Shown here in pieces: positions 63,896 to 64,000 of a stretch of DNA of 64,000 bases. This DNA comes from Nocardioides mangrovi (GTDB taxonomy: Bacteria; Actinomycetota; Actinomycetes; Propionibacteriales; Nocardioidaceae): the NCBI RefSeq assembly GCF_020073815.1, contig NZ_JAIQZJ010000019.1:19835-83834 (forward strand), in the 5' to 3' direction. Under the pieces are notes generated by a model. It was not told where the DNA came from. It saw nothing but the letters and a program-made list of their open reading frames with translations, and searched no databases. The position numbers and the translations under genes were made by a program. The stretch's first letter is position 1. Each line of letters begins with the position of its first letter.

Positions 63896-64000
63896 TAGCG
63901 CTTGGGGATTCTGACTCTGCCGCCGACTGTCGACCTGTTGGTCTGACCCTCAGATTGGACTGTCGAGTCCCTGGGCGTTCGTTCGCCGGCCGGGCGGACA

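Overview
The window is chromosomal DNA from a high-GC, Gram-positive actinobacterium. Gene content (acyl-CoA carboxylase epsilon subunit, clpP1-clpP2-clpX, DUF4233 after folC, SigE-type ECF factor, DUF222/HNH 13E12-type protein, MpaB-type oxygenase, rifampin ADP-ribosyltransferase) and near-exclusive G/C third codon positions point to Nocardioidaceae, most likely Nocardioides or a close relative. That placement is inference. No prophage, plasmid or complete transposon is present; coding density is very high and no gene-free stretch exceeds 300 bases.

Layout. 1-9.2 kb: end of a SpoIID-type protein, a BenE transporter with a divergent XRE-cupin regulator, pyruvate carboxylase, two PH-domain membrane proteins, and a biotin-carboxylase/BCCP subunit. 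9.4-13.5 kb: an orphan chemotaxis-like set (soluble triple-PAS receptor, triple-CheW protein, GAF protein). 13.5-20.6 kb: MpaB oxygenase/TetR pair, acyl-CoA dehydrogenase, a reductase behind a SoxR-like box, GtrA, Maf, TetR and a DHA2 efflux pump. 20.7-26.3 kb: GH6 lipoprotein, response regulator with a Gln/Pro linker, a DUF559 gene bracketed by inverted arrays of a 22-nt repeat, a lipoprotein and a processive GT2 glycosyltransferase; together a candidate exopolysaccharide locus. 26.4-31.2 kb: acyl-CoA carboxylase epsilon/beta, biotin ligase, PH protein, class III cyclase, stand-alone winged helix. 31.2-36.2 kb: purK-purE-esterase, rpiB-Nei-type glycosylase, SpoIIE phosphatase. 36.3-42.5 kb: tRNA-Gly, tRNA-Pro, tig, lipase-like and SRPBCC proteins, clpP1-clpP2-clpX. 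42.6-48.5 kb: repeat-rich His/Asp/Gln protein, valS, GNAT, SigE-type sigma with its membrane partner. 48.5-53.2 kb: folC-DUF4233, MocR regulator/PNPOx-like pair, ndk. 53.3-59.1 kb: mreBCD-mrdA-rodA elongasome operon. 59.1-64 kb: Ca2+/H+ antiporter, membrane methyltransferase, arr, ArsR-SRPBCC-VOC operon, HNH/DUF222 gene with flanking repeats.

Two themes recur. First, many genes start with a -10-like hexamer (TAnnnT) ending 6-7 bases before an ATG/GTG, the arrangement of leaderless transcripts; about 18 clear cases are seen. Second, regulator genes sit beside perfect dyads in their divergent or upstream regions (XRE-cupin, TetR, ArsR, MocR, SoxR-like, CRP-like, ClgR-like), giving testable operator assignments. 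Biotin-dependent metabolism is concentrated here: pyruvate carboxylase, a biotinylated alpha subunit, beta and epsilon subunits, and the biotin ligase within 27 kb.

The least explained structure is the DUF559 cassette: 22-nt units in inverted arrays that begin directly at the stop codons of both flanking convergent genes.
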